Under the pieces are notes generated by a model that worked only from the letters and a program-made list of their open reading frames with translations, had not been told where the DNA came from and did not search any database. A stretch of 64,000 nt of DNA from Lepas anatifera (lineage: Eukaryota; Arthropoda; Thecostraca; Lepadidae): positions 558,001-622,000 of the forward strand of contig JAOTON010001354.1 of NCBI GenBank assembly GCA_034440635.1, in the 5' to 3' direction. Shown here in pieces: positions 23,880 through 33,959 of this stretch. Positions within the stretch are counted from its first letter, which is position 1. Each line of letters opens with the position of its first letter. The position numbers and the translations under genes were made by a program.

Positions 23880-24620
23880 GACACGGGCATCACATTTGTG
23901 TTCCTCGCCACAGCCTACGAGAGGGTCACGACAGTGCGGCGGCCCGGCGGCTGTTTACGAGCAGGGCTTCAGAGCCGCGCGCACAACACCCCAGCGCACG
24001 CCTACGCACGTGCTCTCGTTGTGCCCGGCTCAGATGAGGACCTTGTCACAACATCTTGCCTATCGCGTTACAGGTGAATCGCTTAGGGTCACAATCGCCT
24101 GTATCAGCGGCTGAAAATCGCCCTCGTCGGCCGGGCATGTTGCTTCGCCCCCGTTCGTTTTACACAGAACGGCTGAATCGGAGAAGTGTTTGCCTGGATT
24201 CTGGCGGCGGCACTAAATCGCCCAAGAGACACCATCTCAGTAAAGCAGTGCAATACGTTACTGTGTTGTGCGCCGCTCGTCAGACTAATTAGTATGCACG
24301 TGAGAGCGTGCGAGCATGCTTGCGTACGGTGGCGAGCGGGGGGTGTCCTAGCCCTGTATGCCGGCAGTAAGTGTTTCGGCGTTGGAGGCTGATTTGTGTC
24401 ATTGCGCGCGGGCGTGTTTATCCAATCAGGCTACTGACACTGCTGAGAGTTGGCTGTTACTTTCGATGAAGGTCATCCGAGGGGCGAGGGTGTATCCAGC
24501 CGGATCGAATGCGAGCGTTTCCGATGGGGACGACAGATGCAGCTGCGGCCCCGCAGGGAGCCCCAGGTCCTTCGACCTCTTGGTCCGAGTTCGGCTGACG
24601 TGAAGAAGGTCGTGCCAAAG
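23880..24620. other. GC-rich, CpG-dense island
   Basis: CpG-dense DNA with interspersed AT words (ACTAATTAGTATGC at about 24283). Several unrelated 70-100-codon frames overlap on both strands, as expected of GC-rich non-coding DNA. Confidence 0.45.
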
Positions 24621-26119
24621 CCCAACTTCGAAGCTAAGGGTATGGGAAGACTGGGGACTGTGTAGTGTGGGAAAACTGAGGCTGTGCAGCCCTACCCTCA
24701 CTACGCACGGACACATGCCCTGCAAACACGTACTTTGAAGACACATGCCTTACATGCAGCTAAGAAAGCATGATTTGAGAATGCATACAAGACTGGGTTA
24801 TGGTGCAAAGCAACGTTTAGGTGTTTTTTGTTTATATTGGCTATACATTGCGTGAAATTTTTTGTAGGCATTCGCATTCATCTAAGCGTTCCCTCGAACA
24901 ATCGTAAACCTTCCGTTTCGACAACTCTTGGTATTGCAGAACAAAGCAGCGTCGGCATGGAATGTTAACATGCGCTGCATTGATTAGTATCCAGGGCCTG
25001 GGTGCGACATCTGCTGGGTCGGGGTCTCCAGCGGGCTCTGCACTCTGCTCTTCTGCAGCCACTCACAGGTTCGAGTTTCACACTAACCGTCGATAGTCGA
25101 CGATTTATCGCCGACCAAAACTCGCAGAGCCCATCGTGTGTTTGACAGTCGACGTTTTCTCGCGCCGTGCGCGTATACGGACGTTAATTACAAGTGCTAG
25201 GCTCAGAGAGGGATTGGTACTGGCCGGACACTTCTGCAGGGGATAGCGGGTATCAATATGGCGGCAAAATGAAGCGGCGTTGTTACAGCGGTAGTGGTTG
25301 ATCATATGTTTGAGCCAGCCCTGATGAGAAGTCCAAGCGCATGTTAATGAACGAGAGGAAAAACTTTGGATTCAATGTCAGGATAGTGCAAGACGAATAT
25401 CATGTTTCCATATTCGGTTCATGATTGTTTGTCAAGAAACATTTTCCGATCTCAAGATAAAAGATGATAGGATGACCTTTGTTAAAAAAGATGGTAAGCA
25501 AAAGTGAATACAGGAGATACCTAGATGAGAAGCACCCTGAGAAAGGGGACAGACAGAACGAGGCTTAGCAATCAAAATTTTTTACAGCATGCTCTTCAAC
25601 TTCGGACAAATGATTTTTAGATAAATATTGCCTCATAACCTAGATTTTAAGAGTTCTACTCGTACCTCTATCTTTGTAATGCCGTAAGCAGGTTTAAAAC
25701 CAAATTTTGCCTAGTTAGTGGTGCAAATTGTACTGTGTCTTTCATTTCGATCAACTGCAATTGTGATCTTAGGCTTGAAAAACATATATGTGTTGTGTAT
25801 ACATATAACAATACATTCAAGAAGAGACACAGCAACAGAGAAACGATTTTGATAGTCGGGGATGCTGAGTCTTCGTGATACCTCCCTTTGGCACAAAAGC
25901 TTACTTGGTGAATATATTGATATACCATATGTATTCCCCAATATAGTCATATTCACATACCATACTTAAATTTTCACAGGGAAATAGGAAATAGGCACGC
26001 ATGGTCACGAACAAAAGGAATTTCAATTGTTACTGTCATGTAATGATAACAACATGTGGAGTTCAAATAATTTGATGCGTCTGAAACACCAACCAGCATC
26101 ATTTCGATTAGGATTGCTG
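24621..26119. other. Intergenic DNA, possible SINE remnant
   Basis: Mostly AT-rich with no gene recognised. CAGGTTCGAGTTTCAC at about 25065-25080 resembles a tRNA box B and could be an old SINE, but no box A partner was convincing. Confidence 0.4.
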
Positions 26120-26240
26120 CTGAAAGATCGAGCCTGATGTAGGTTTCTGGCCAGGACTGGAACCCTCCACCTCTGTCTTCGCTGTGATGCAGCCAGAAAC
26201 ACGGAGCCAAGCGCTCCCGTGTTTGAACCTGCGTTAGCTC
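26120..26240 (-). mobile_element. tRNA-SINE remnant
   Basis: On the minus strand, AACGCAGGTTCAAACACGGG and a box B-like GGGTTCCAGTCCTGG (26148-26162 on the plus strand, reversed) lie within about 90 bp. This is reminiscent of a tRNA-derived SINE head. The copy is degenerate and its ends were not delimited. Confidence 0.35.
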
Positions 26241-26462
26241 TGTGTCTGCAGAATTTTCTACCAGTATTTTATACATAAATGAAAACAGATATTAAAAATG
26301 TATTAGCAGGCTATTCGAAAAGAGGAGCAGAAAAAGTTGTAGCTTCCTGACCACTTGCGATATTTACACAGCTACGTTAAGGCACACGGTAAAACTGGCT
26401 GCCACCTCCAGCAAATAATAAGTTCTCGGAAGGCCTGCTGGAGATAGGGTGCCATAAACCGC

Positions 26463-26692
26463 AGAGTGTTGTGGGAATGACCTAGGAGCCTAAAAAGGTG
26501 ATACAGATGACAGTAAAAGCGCTAAAAGACTGGTAGCCTAAAAAGCCAAAGTACAGAAACTAAAGGGGGTTTAGACGGGGAGCTTAGACGTTTAAGTTTC
26601 TGGACTTTGGCTTTTTAGGCTACCAGTTTTTTAGCGCTTTAACTGTCATCTGTATCATCTTTTAGTCTCCTAAGCCATTCCCAGAACAATCT
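26463..26692. repeat. Foldback element: 102-bp arms, 26-nt loop
   Basis: The arm at 26463-26564 is complementary to 26591-26692 over 102 bp, with about a dozen mismatches and two 1-nt gaps. Long perfect blocks include GATACAGATGACAGT and CTGGTAGCCTAAAAAGCCAAAG. A transcript from either strand would form a near-complete duplex, the form of a foldback MITE or a hairpin-siRNA locus. No transposase, terminal motif or target duplication was seen. Confidence 0.9.
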
Positions 26693-26879
26693 CCAGCGAA
26701 GGTCTACCTTCTTCAGCTTCTTGGCGTCCGGATGTTGTTGGACGGCAACATGTTTGCCCACCTCCTGTCCTGCTTAAACACCCCACCAGGTTTTGCGCAT
26801 TGTTTTCGAAAGGCCCATCCCATTTCCGATACAAAAGAATGCAACTGTTCTTGTCTCCCGAAAGACGCAACCACCCGCG

Positions 26880-27230
26880 CGGCCTCTCGCCAAAAACAGC
26901 TGACAAAACGTAACGGTAGGTTGGTTGTTCCCGTAACGCTGAGCTGAGATGTCACGAAAAAGCAGGCGGCGCTCTTCAGACGCCTCCTTTCTACAAACAC
27001 AGTCCGCGCAGCACATCCCGGATGGCCCTCAGAATGTGGTCAGGTTAAACTGGGATGCCTTAGCCGGGAATCGTGGCTGCACGCCAGGCTGTAATTTTTC
27101 CCAGTCGGACCACCTTTTTCTGGTGTGTGCTTCTCAATCAGGACGGGTCCGCGGGACGTTTTTTGGCCAGGTGGCGGTCGGCGTCCCCTGAAACTAACTA
27201 ACCGGCACCTCGCGCCCACAACCTGATGTT
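26880..27230. other. GC-rich patch, CNE-like
   Basis: Moderately GC-rich non-coding DNA, followed by AT words such as GATGTTTATTTCAAGTTTTA near 27220. Overlapping frames on both strands are unrelated to known proteins. Confidence 0.35.
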
Positions 27231-28799
27231 TATTTCAAGTTTTATTGTGCTCCATACTTCCAGCGGCTACGGAGTACCATAGTTTCCTGCTCCACAGTTT
27301 GCAGTGAAATAGGCAATCATGCGATTCTGTAGTTTCCGCGTTCGATCGCCCTGCAGGCACGTGGTCCGTATAGGTTTGCAGTCCCTCATAAGCGCAATTC
27401 AGTAGCCCCTCACCTCATGCATGACCCCACAATTTAGTCTACGATCAATACAACCGCTGTGTCTTCACACATTATTCGTCAAGCAACCGGCTCTCCTTAT
27501 GATTATTGTGTAGTTCTTCATGGCGGCAGAAGTGTTTTTTCCCGTTTTCTTCATTCGTTCTCCTGTATTCCGAATTCATGTTTCTTCTCTCCCTCTACAT
27601 TCTCGCTTGGGCTCCAGCTCACTGGCCGTCCCATCTGGAAAATAAGACAGCCTGGCCCCAGGTTACGGTAGATCATAATCGTTCGGATTCCATCCACTTT
27701 TTACACATCCCACTATTATGGTTTTTGGTCGGGAATCCGCCGGAGTCCCGCGCACCGGTCGATTATTTCAGCTATTTGGCCATTTTTCTAGCAGCACACA
27801 GACGTTTGAGGTTAATCCACGCATACTGATACTACCCGGCGTCGTGCAAGGCGAGTTTTTGTGGGCTGGATTCGGACGCTTTTCGACGGCGCCAGACAAA
27901 GGACACGGGCGACAAGAAGAGGGGGCAATGACATGAGAGGTGTAGGCACGTACGACCGTGAATTGTTATCAAGCGCGGGCGACTGGTATAGCTGGGAGGA
28001 AACATTCTGTGGGTGGCTTGGACCGTCGCTCGTTTGCAGTGGGGAAAATCAACGCTCTTGCTGTCAATATTTGGGGACAAAAGAATAAGTTTTAAAGTGA
28101 TTATGATAAAATAGTTTCATTTATTTTTGGCATGGTGTACGGTGGTCACCCAATAAACTGAAACAAGAGCTGCTCTGTTCGGAACGCAGTTTGATCTAAA
28201 GTTGATAGACACAGCAGAAAGTGACGTCAAGGTTTTACGCTTGTTTTACCCAGTAATTACCAAGCAGGTCACTACAGTACCAGCGGACGGTTTTACTCAC
28301 CTGCAGAACTCAACTCCCGGCTGCGAACGCGTTTGCAAAATTCATTTGTCTCAGCACGTGATAGGGTGCTTTAGGTGTAGATGTAGATGTAGATGCATGA
28401 CTTTATGCGTATGACTTAAAACGCTGAAAGCTCTGCTGAAGGCTGAACATAAGTCTGCGTGCGACGACGAACGTGATGGAAACTATTGGATGAGATGGAA
28501 TAGGAGCAGATGGGAGAACATTTTTTCTAGAAATGATATAAGACGAGAAACGAATTCGTGTATCCATTTTCTAGGACAGAGTAAGACAGACCAGATTTAT
28601 GTTAGACAGAATGGGTGTAAGGTAGGCATTCCAGGCTGGCCTATATCATTAAACCCTCGAAATAACATCCATGATGCCTGTCGGCAGAACCAAACATACT
28701 CAGAATAAACTGGAGTCACACTACGCCTTTAAAAGATTAATACCTCCAGACTTCGCCTCCACTAACATACAAGATATGAAAAGGAGGTGACTCGTTAAG
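27231..28799. other. Intergenic DNA, no gene seen
   Basis: Mixed composition. A short GTAGAT hexamer repeat (about four copies) is at 28374-28396. No coding feature was recognised. Confidence 0.45.
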
Positions 28800-29220
28800 C
28801 GACAGCTCCAGGCTCACGTCACCAGTCGACGCCGCCGTCTCCGTATCGGGCAGCGTTGACACGCATCCTCCAGCTACGTGACCCCTCCCCCATCCCCTGT
28901 CGGCATCGCCGCCCGGCACGGGTGGGGCTAATTTAATTATATTTTTTTGCCGCATCCGACAAAGAAATGTCGCAAGTGGCAGCGGGAGAGTTGGCTGAAG
29001 TGATGAAATCGCACTTGTGCGTCGCCGACACTGTACCGGATGACTCTGCTTTCTTTCAACGTTTTAAACATAAAAGTACTGACAAAATTGAGTGCCTTTA
29101 GATTTCTAGAAAAAGAGTTGAGCCGGGAAGAGAAAGGGAAAATCCCAAAGGATCAGGCCAGGCCCAACATCTATGAGCTCATCTCTCCCCCTCACTCTCC
29201 CTTCCTCCCTCTCTCTCTCC

Positions 29221-29224
<4 letters not shown>
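28800..29224. other. GC-rich patch then pyrimidine-rich lead-in
   Basis: A CpG-dense stretch at 28800-28930 has a GGCTAATTTAATTATAT block at its edge, followed by ordinary DNA and a C/T-rich stretch from 29180. No gene was recognised. Confidence 0.4.

Positions 29225-29258
<34 letters not shown>
29225..29258. repeat. (CT)n microsatellite
   Basis: A pure CT run of about 34 bp inside a longer pyrimidine-rich tract (29180-29258). It is followed by AG, giving an accidental splice-acceptor look. Confidence 0.95.
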
Positions 29259-29260
<2 letters not shown>

Positions 29261-29504
29261 GTCCGGGCTGGAGCCATGGGCCACTCCGCGCCGGCAGCGT
29301 CAGTAGCGGTACGATAGCCCCAGGGAACGCCCCAGGGCGAACTCTCCCGGGTCCCTGCACCCCGATGTCATTGGCTGATTATAGAGGAACTCAGCGCAAA
29401 GCCATAAATACAACCACACTGGTCAAACAAACCATTAGTGGTGGTTTCCAGAGTCGTGGGGACTAATGGGAGCGCGATTCCGCGACACCACCCATTGTGT
29501 AGCT
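29259..29504. other. Short intergenic spacer
   Basis: GC-rich to about 29360, then ordinary DNA. The first ATG after the CT tract opens only 13 codons. No gene is supported. Confidence 0.4.
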
Positions 29505-29634
29505 GGCCACAGGCCACGGCACCCGGCTCCTGCCCAGGCCACAGGCCACGGGGTCCAGCTCCTACCCAGGCCACAGGCCACGGGGACCCGGTTCCTGCCA
29601 AGGCCACAGGCCACGGGGACCCGGCTCCTGCCTA
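29505..29634. repeat. 32-33-bp minisatellite, about four copies
   Basis: The motif GGCCACAGGCCACGG starts at 29505, 29537, 29569 and 29602. Each is followed by a variable GACCCGGCTCCTGCC-type segment, giving units of 32, 32 and 33 bp. Confidence 0.9.
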
Positions 29635-30059
29635 ATTGGGGGATTCAGTGGAGGAGAGAGTGGTATCCATCTAATAAGTTTTAGATGCAAAAGAAAGAAA
29701 GATTTGAGGATTCATATTGAAAAGATAGCAGGTGAACGAAAGTGGATTTGTTGGTCCACTTAATAAATATTGGTCTGGCTTTCCCAAAAGCTCAGGATCT
29801 GGATCCGCCCCTGTCATTTCCTCGCTTCTGGTGTTGTCATATATCTGACCTGAGGCCTCTTAAAGTGGCCTGCACTTGTAAAGACGACACGATAAATAAT
29901 AAATGCTCAAAAGTATTCACATACGTGTTCAGTAATGGGAAATCACCAATGCTATTGGTCGATTTGGCTTGGCTACGTTATACCTATAAAAACGGACCTC
30001 GCGAAGCAAACCTACTGTTACCAATAATTTTTCAAATGCTCGCTTTAAGCATTTAAAAA
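29635..30059. other. Intergenic DNA with a hAT-like end word
   Basis: CTGGATCCGCCCCTG at about 29801-29815 is a typical right terminus of hAT-type MITEs, but no left partner could be found upstream. Otherwise there is no feature. Confidence 0.4.
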
Positions 30060-30690
30060 ACTGTGCCTGGTGCTAAACTTTGGTCACACTGCGACATTCA
30101 ATCAGGCCCGGTGCATTTGCATGGGTGTGCGTGCGCTCTGGGCCGGGCGCGGCCTACAGGCATGTCCGGGCGTCCCTGTTGCCCTGTTTTTGGGCCGGCG
30201 GCCGCGCAGCAAGAACGCATTGCCTCGTGTCGCCGGCCGCGGCACCCCATCAATCCTCTGTTTCCAAACACTGTGCCGTGGAATAGCCGTGCTCATTCTC
30301 GCCGCCCCGCTGCCCACCGCCCTCACCTCGACAAAAACGCGCCCTCTCGCCGGGCCCATAAGTCGCGTTTGATCTGGTTCGGCGCTCAGCAACCAGATGA
30401 ATACCAAAAATCACAGGCTGGTGAGTCTGGTGAACAGCGATGCGCCGGCTGCACGCCGAGGCTGCGCCGGCGATGAAGCCCGGCGATGGCAGTGCCGTTG
30501 AATGCCGGTCGCCTGGTATTGTGTTCTGTGCAATGCCGTCGCCCGCCTGCCGCGATTTATCCTGCCACGGCGATCGACCCGCCCCTGGCGGTGACCGGCC
30601 GCAACTGGTGTCGGCTCCGCGACCTGCAACGTGTGTCACATACTCTATGTTGTTTAATGAGTACCTATGTCGTCATTGCAGGGTCTGGCT
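30060..30690. other. GC-rich, CpG-dense island
   Basis: Strongly CpG-rich DNA with GGCCGGCGGCCG-type words. Frames of up to 137 codons on both strands are Arg/Ala/Pro-rich and overlap each other, so they are not taken as genes. Confidence 0.5.
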
Positions 30691-30802
30691 CCTGATATAG
30701 ATCCTGATGAATGAATGCCGGGCGCAGCTTTAGATTTAAGTGTCGAAATGCAATGCTCCCAAAACGCAAACGTGTTAAGAATGTCGTGCAACACCTTGAA
30801 CA

Positions 30803-30807
<5 letters not shown>

Positions 30808-30869
<62 letters not shown>

Positions 30870-30874
30870 GTATA
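30808..30874. repeat. (TA)n plus (TATG)n microsatellite
   Basis: A TA run of about 50 bp is followed by four TGTA units. Confidence 0.97.
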
Positions 30875-31495
30875 GACCAGTGGTATATAGCTTGAGTTCA
30901 TTAATATTCATTGGAAAATTTAATATAAAATTTGCACTTTTACCTACAGTAATTCTAATGAGGGAGGGACAAAACATGGGAACCGTTGAAAAATCTTGGC
31001 TTTCAGAAATTCCCGAAGAGAAATCTAGATAAAAACAAACGTTGTCTCATGCAATCACTTCGAAATGATCATTTGCAAACCTGTCATCAAAAATTGGAAT
31101 TTTATAAAAAGCGAGTGATAATGTTGTCTATGACCTTATCCAGGCTTTTCGTAAAAAAGTTGTTTTCCTTTGATGGCATGGATCTATTCAGGTTCAATGA
31201 TTATTCACTGGTCTTGCACCTGAACCCCTCATTGAGCACATGTGTAGCCTCCTTCAATATTTACATGACTATTTGAATATATGGCACTTCCAAATCAGAC
31301 TCGGTAACACAAATCCAATCTTGTCGCAGATCATTTTGATCATTTTTAGATAGGTATGTATGTACATACATACTCTTTTCCCAGAACCCATGTTTCTAGT
31401 CTTGAGCTAGGACCGACGGTTTCAAATAAAAAAACGAAGTTAAATGACATATTTGAAAAAGCTGGAGGAAAACAAAGGCGCATGCAGAAGTGACT
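30875..31495. other. AT-rich intergenic DNA, no gene seen
   Basis: AT-rich DNA with only accidental frames of up to about 115 codons. No known domain was recognised. Confidence 0.5.
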
Positions 31496-31503
31496 GGTTA
31501 AAT

Positions 31504-31739
31504 CATAAGTGTCGCCACCGGCAAAAAGTGGGGGGGCCAGCCCAACTTCAACCTGATGCTGACAAAAAACTTTCAACATCAGGACCAAAAACTGTTCGAA
31601 TTTGGGCTCCTCGCTGCATTCCGCAGCGGCTGGATATAAGAATGTCCGCTTGTCTCTCATTTTGACTGAGATCAGGAAATTTTTGGCCAAAAAGTGGGGG
31701 GGGCCAGGCCCCCCTGGCCCCCCTTTTCCGACGCGTATG
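31504..31739. mobile_element. hAT MITE with perfect 8-bp target duplication
   Basis: A 236-bp non-coding element. The left end reads CATAAGTGTCG and the reverse complement of the right end reads CATACGCGTCG, followed on both sides by G-run/GGCCAG blocks. GGTTAAAT flanks it exactly at 31496-31503 and 31740-31747, an 8-bp target duplication as made by hAT transposases. It is non-autonomous because no transposase is encoded. A diverged relative lies inverted at 47540-47672. The intact duplication suggests a fairly young insertion. Confidence 0.88.
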
Positions 31740-31747
31740 GGTTAAAT

Positions 31748-32129
31748 CATCCTTTGCTTTAGTTTGTTGTAACAAACTGAAGCTTGCGAAATCGTGCGTA
31801 CTAGCAATCATCTATCAAAGCAATGAGATCGGTGTTCAAGGGAAAAGGTCTAATGACAAGCTCTCGTGTCCCTTCACTACTCCTCCACAATAAGCCCATT
31901 TCTATTCCGCTCACCTATCACTGAATTTTCCAATGGGCTCCTGCCAATAAATCTAGAAACGTTCCCACGGCATGGGGATCTCAGTAGCGATGCCAGTACT
32001 ATAAAAATATCCTCAAAAGAACTTAGTAACCCCTTCCACATCCATCACACCACGTAAATGACGTCGTTTTTGCATTTGTGCAGATGTAGAAACCCCTACC
32101 TCAGCAAGGGCTCGCGATAATTACACATT
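31748..32129. other. Intergenic DNA, no gene seen
   Basis: Ordinary DNA between the hAT MITE and a large GC-rich island, with no feature recognised. Confidence 0.45.
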
Positions 32130-33060
32130 CGGTATCGCGGCCGGCGGCAGCCAATAAAAAGGCAGATCAACTAGGCCCCACCATTAATCTAACTCGTCCT
32201 AAAATGAAACGTCCGGGCGGCGTGTACAGAAGGTCAGATGAATGGCACCAGAATCAATTAATTGCGGTGCGCAGACAGCAACGCCGACACGACCTCGCCC
32301 AAAAAACGTCACGATTAGTGTAAAAAGACCGAGTGCAGGTTGCGCGGTGGGCCGGCGCGGGGCCCGGCGGCGGCGGCCGGCCGGGACGTGCTCCCCAGGC
32401 CCTGTGTTGCACGCCATGCACGTTGTCAGATCGGCGGCGCCGGTGCTGAGGCCGATATCTGCCGACGTGCCAGGAGTAACTCAGCCCTCCGCGGCCCCCA
32501 CATTGTGGCCGGGCGCCGCTGCTATCTGGCACGGCGCTCGGACGCCCCAGCTCGACTCACTACCCTAATCACAAGTTACTGCACGGACTCGGCCGCAGCG
32601 GCCGCCGCTCTGCCTTCCGACTGCATCGCGATTAATGGCGCCTTTCGATGAAACCTGAACCCTATTCTGCAAATATGGCGGCCGCGTGCTCCAGCATAGG
32701 CCACGTTGCAGTTTTTCTAATAACACGCTCGCGTTCCGCGGTCGGAGCTGGGCGCGCCGTCCTCTGTATGCTAATGCGATCTGCCGAGACGCCGTCTCGC
32801 GCGACGGGGGGCAGACGAAATCGGCGAATGTGGCGGATAAAAGACGTGCGCGCCGCGATTGCAGCCAGCCGTTGATTTGCGACAGTCATTGCGCTGCAGT
32901 TGTGGCGCGCCGCGTCGCTGCTCGCCGCGATCGTGCGATGGCGCGGTGGGATGACGCCGCGATGGAGATACGACCGCGGTTTGCTTTAAGAGCGCGAACT
33001 CTGGACGCAGCGCTGTCCTCCAATAAAATCCGAGTACAGTGACTTTGCTGGATTGGTGAG
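32130..33060. other. GC-rich, CpG-dense island (about 0.9 kb), CNE-like
   Basis: The longest island of this kind after 15.8-16.8 kb. GC-rich blocks surround words such as GCGATTAATGGCGCC (about 32628), AAATATGGCGGCCGCG (32672), GCCAATAAAAAGGC (32150) and CCAATAAAATCC (33020), which contain homeodomain-type and PHO-like (GCCAT) sites. ORFs on both strands are compositional artefacts. It is possibly a Polycomb-responsive or enhancer cluster; that is inference from words alone. Confidence 0.4.
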
Positions 33061-33719
33061 GTCCTGGCCGCATCGTATGTCTTCTCTTCTTAGCGGTCCA
33101 TTCACCAGCTTGGAACATATATCTTCAAATGGCAATGTTTTTATAGCTTTTGCAGTATACAGGAGAATAAGTCTTTGCGCCTTTCATATTGAATCCCACT
33201 GGTCTAGCATGCCCAGAATTATAAATCAGTTTGAGTGACCACGATCATAGCCCATTACCTAACCTATCGCAGGTTATGCGCACTCATTAGCAGAATGCAT
33301 ACAACCACTTGTAATGATAATTGTAACAACTGTGCAGATATCCTGCAATTCAATACCAACGTTGGCTTATTTCGCAGTCCATACCAAACAAGAAAAACAT
33401 TATCAAAATGATTATATAATTTACGACTGCTGCGGAGACTCAATACTAAGCGTACCATTTGCTGTAGACCACCATCCAGTCAGTTAATTCCAGCTCGGAG
33501 ATACCACGGTGAGAATGTGAATCACCCTAGGATTACCTGAACAGGGCTTTCCAGGATCTCCTCATTTTCCAAAGAAGCTTCAACTGGGAGTTCGCAGCTT
33601 ACGTTAATATTAGACTCGGTGTTGTTGTACCATTACGGAGGGCACGATAACGGATCTGGTCATGTGGTCTTATACACAACCATTAACATCAAATAAAAGT
33701 AATCTTCCCTGCCCGAGAT
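33061..33719. other. Intergenic DNA, no gene seen
   Basis: AT-rich DNA with no coding, RNA or transposon feature recognised. Confidence 0.5.
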
Positions 33720-33959
33720 AAATACACAGTGGGAGAATTGTGTTTTTATAAATTGGAAGCCAGAGCTGTGCTGGAAATCACTTTTTGTAAGATTTATGGC
33801 TTTAGACAGCGTCTGGGTCCATCTGGGGCCGAAATAATGGTGGCTAATTATGTCGGTGCGGAGACGACTAGCGCCCGGAAGCCAGAGGCAGGCAGCGGCA
33901 GCGGCAGACTGGCTGTAATTGTGGCTCTGCTGCCGAGTCCGCGCGACGGCAGGCACGGC
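33720..33959. other. CNE-like block bordering the minisatellite
   Basis: This mixed-composition block contains TTTTTATAAATTGG, AGATTTATGGC, AATAATGGTGGCTAATTATG and CGGCAGCGGCAGCGGC, and ends exactly where the 40-bp array begins. Its word content resembles other CNE-like blocks in the window. Function is not known. Confidence 0.35.

Noticed and set aside
26378..26400. TAAGGCACACGGTAAAACTG resembling mature miR-124 (shared AAGGCAC seed)
   Set aside because: No complementary 5' arm exists within 100 bp, so no precursor hairpin can form, and several bases of the highly conserved mature sequence differ.
29180..29360. CT tract followed by AG and a good Kozak ATG, resembling a 3' splice site plus start
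   Set aside because: The ATG opens only 13 codons, and the CT run is a microsatellite, so the acceptor look is accidental.
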